Source: an uncultured Collinsella sp.
Lineage (GTDB): Bacteria > Actinomycetota > Coriobacteriia > Coriobacteriales > Coriobacteriaceae
Assembly: GCA_902493615.1 (NCBI GenBank)
Contig: CABUQK010000074.1
Span: 1-9,761 of the forward strand
Direction: 5' to 3'
DNA: 9,761 nt
Shown here: positions 8,088 through 9,761 of the stretch, one piece after another
Layout of the letters: each line of letters begins with the position of its first letter
How positions within the stretch are numbered: the stretch's first letter is position 1
Notes under the pieces: model-generated
Databases searched by the model: none
What the model saw: the letters and a program-made list of their open reading frames with translations, nothing else
Told to the model about the DNA's origin: nothing
Translations under genes and position numbers: made by a program

Positions 8088-9761
8088 TTACGCTTTCTTG
8101 GCAGGAGCCTTAACAGCAGCTGCCTTGGCCTTGGTAGTGGCCTTTTTGGTGGCTGCCTTCTTGGCCGTGGGCTTAGCCGTGGCTTTGGCGGCGGACTTGG
8201 TTGTCTTCGCCTTGGCAGGAGCCTTCTTAGCAGCCGCAGGCTTGGGCTTCACCGAGGACGCACGCTTGCGCGTCGCCTTCTTGGGCTTCTCGACCACAGG
8301 CGGCTTATAGCTGCTGGGACCGCGGCGCTTAAGCACCACGCCTGCCAGGCCGGGCACCTTCATCTCGATAGAGTCCATCTGCCCGTTCCAGGGATAGGGT
8401 TCGCTCGAGCAGGTGTAGGGCTCCTCGCCGGCATAGCCGCTGCCGCCAAACTCGGGACGGTCGGAATCAAAGATGACCTCCCAGTCGCCCTCGCGCGGCA
8501 CGCCCACGCGGAAGCTCTCGTAGCTCGCCGGATCAAAGTTGATCAGAATTACCAGGTCGTCATCGACGTCCTCGCCCTGGCGCACAAAGCTCACGATGGA
8601 CTGCTTGGAGTTGTCCGCGTCGATCCAGGTAAAGCCGTCGTCGGTGTAGCCGCGCTCGTACAGTGCGGGCTCGGCGGTGTACAGGTGGTTGAGCGCCTTG
8701 ATGAACGCCTGATGATGCGCATGGGTCTCGTACTCATCGGTCAGGAACCACTGAATGGACTCGTAGTAACGCCATTCAATAAATTGACCGATTTCGTTGC
8801 CCATAAAGTTGAGCTTGGCACCGGGGTGCGTCATCTGGTAGAAGGCCAGCGTGCGCAGGCCCGCAAACTGGCGCCACCAGTCGCCCGGCATACGGCCGAT
8901 GAGCGAGCACTTGCCGTGCACGACTTCGTCGTGGCTCAGCGGGCAGATGAAGTTCTCGGTAAAGGCGTACATGATGGAGAACGTGAGCAGGCCATGGTTG
9001 CCGGGGCGCCACGGAAAATCGGTCTGCATGTAGTGCAGGGTGTCGTTCATCCAGCCCATGTCCCACTTGTAGTGGAAGCCCAGGCCGCCGTCCTGCGGCG
9101 GATAGGTCACGAGCGGCCACGCGGTGGATTCCTCGGCCATCATCATCACGTCGGGGTAGTGTGCCTCTACGGCACAGTTGACCTGACGGATAAATGCGCT
9201 GGCGTCCAGGTCCTCCTCGGTACCGTACTTGTTGAACTTCTTTTGGCCGGGATCGTCAATGCCAAAGTTGAGGTACAGCATGCTGGACACGCCGTCCATG
9301 CGAATGCCGTCCACGTGGAAGTTCTCGAGCCAGTACAGCACGTTGGAGACCAGGAAGGAGCGGACCTCGCCGCGGGCGAAGTCGAACTTGTGCGTGCCCC
9401 AGTTGGGGTGAATCTCGTGCTCAAACAGCATGTGGCCGTTAAAGGTGGCAAGGCCGTGGGAGTCGGCGCAAAAACCGCCGGGCACCCAGTCCATGATCAC
9501 GCCAATACCCGCCTCGTGGCACGCATCGATAAAGTGCATGAGCTGCTGCGGGTTGCCATAGCGCGACGTGGCGGCGTAGTAGCCGGTTGTCTGGTAGCCC
9601 CAGGAGCCATCGAAGGGATGCTCCATAAGCGGCATGACCTCGATATGCGTGTAGCCCATGTCGCGCACGTAGTCCACGAGCTCCACCGACAGGTCGTCGT
9701 AGGTGTAGAACTCGCCGCGCTGCGCGGGGAAGGGGTCCATGGGGCCGGGGTAGTTGCCGTA
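8088..9761 (-). CDS. glgB: 1,4-alpha-glucan branching enzyme (GH13), 5'-truncated, with Lys/Ala-rich tail
   Basis: GlgB cuts alpha-1,4 chains and reattaches them through alpha-1,6 bonds. The frame is open to the right edge, so the visible 557 residues lack the true start and most or all of the N-terminal CBM48-type region. Counting from the first visible codon, the GH13 barrel shows HPFDGSWGYQTTGYYA (48-63), the nucleophile Asp in DGIRMDG (D156), the acid/base Glu in MAEEST (E210), and the third Asp in LSHDEVVHG (D278). MPGDWW and MGNEIGQF follow, as usual for GlgB. The C-terminal beta domain ends near residue 480. The last 76 or so residues are an extra tail with 23 Lys, 2 Arg and a single acidic residue, rich in Ala, Thr and Pro and ending in APAKKA. 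The stop is TAA at 8088-8090. It is the most upstream glg gene visible, 94 bases before glgP; the operon promoter is outside the window. Confidence 0.95.
   Translation of the reverse strand, partial: YGNYPGPMDPFPAQRGEFYTYDDLSVELVDYVRDMGYTHIEVMPLMEHPFDGSWGYQTTGYYAATSRYGNPQQLMHFIDACHEAGIGVIMDWVPGGFCADSHGLATFNGHMLFEHEIHPNWGTHKFDFARGEVRSFLVSNVLYWLENFHVDGIRMDGVSSMLYLNFGIDDPGQKKFNKYGTEEDLDASAFIRQVNCAVEAHYPDVMMMAEESTAWPLVTYPPQDGGLGFHYKWDMGWMNDTLHYMQTDFPWRPGNHGLLTFSIMYAFTENFICPLSHDEVVHGKCSLIGRMPGDWWRQFAGLRTLAFYQMTHPGAKLNFMGNEIGQFIEWRYYESIQWFLTDEYETHAHHQAFIKALNHLYTAEPALYERGYTDDGFTWIDADNSKQSIVSFVRQGEDVDDDLVILINFDPASYESFRVGVPREGDWEVIFDSDRPEFGGSGYAGEEPYTCSSEPYPWNGQMDSIEMKVPGLAGVVLKRRGPSSYKPPVVEKPKKATRKRASSVKPKPAAAKKAPAKAKTTKSAAKATAKPTAKKAATKKATTKAKAAAVKAPAKKA
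8091..8320 (-). repeat. Low-complexity coding region for the GlgB basic tail
   Basis: This stretch encodes roughly the last 76 residues of GlgB, made of irregular AKK, TKK, AKT and PAK units. It contains KKATRKRAS, which resembles the ATRKR and TTTRKR motifs of the GlgA tail. Plus-strand words such as CTTGGC and CTTCTTGGC also recur here and in the glgA tail. Shared origin, gene conversion or convergent low complexity are all possible. Confidence 0.65.

Noticed and set aside
4697..8113. A plus-strand open frame of 1138 codons across glgC and glgP
   Set aside because: It runs antisense to two genes with full sets of conserved motifs, and its translation resembles no known family. Long antisense frames are expected in GC-rich genes with biased codon use.

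Overview
The window carries a glycogen metabolism cluster, with every supported gene on the minus strand. In transcription order (high to low coordinate) it holds a 5'-truncated glgB (branching enzyme), glgP (phosphorylase), glgC (ADP-glucose pyrophosphorylase), glgD (the GlgC-like partner subunit), glgA (glycogen synthase), a likely terminator, and the first 178 codons of a GH13 alpha-glucan hydrolase that runs off the left edge. There are no RNA genes, mobile elements, CRISPR arrays or prophage genes. All plus-strand reading frames are GC-driven shadows of the minus-strand genes.

The DNA is GC-rich with strong third-position G/C bias. The paired glgC/glgD genes are a layout best known from low-GC Gram-positives. 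Combined with high GC and Lys/Ala/Thr-rich tails on two enzymes, this suggests a Coriobacteriia-type actinobacterium such as Collinsella or a relative. That assignment is inference from general features, not from a marker gene.

Together the genes form a storage cycle. GlgC, probably with GlgD, makes ADP-glucose. GlgA extends alpha-1,4 chains and GlgB adds alpha-1,6 branches. GlgP releases glucose-1-phosphate, and the downstream GH13 enzyme probably trims maltodextrins. GlgC and GlgD are separated by only 4 bases and look translationally coupled. The other three gaps (about 90-110 bases each) all contain GC-rich stem-loops without U-tracts, which could tune expression of individual cistrons. 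The glgP ribosome binding site lies inside one predicted stem.

The most unusual feature is protein-level. GlgA has a C-terminal extension of about 287 residues: an acidic Glu/Pro/Ala segment followed by alternating histone-H1-like Lys/Thr/Ala blocks and short acidic spacers. GlgB ends in a related but purely basic tail of about 76 residues. GlgP, GlgC and GlgD have no such tail. So the two enzymes that build the polymer, and only those, share a disordered polycationic module of unknown function.
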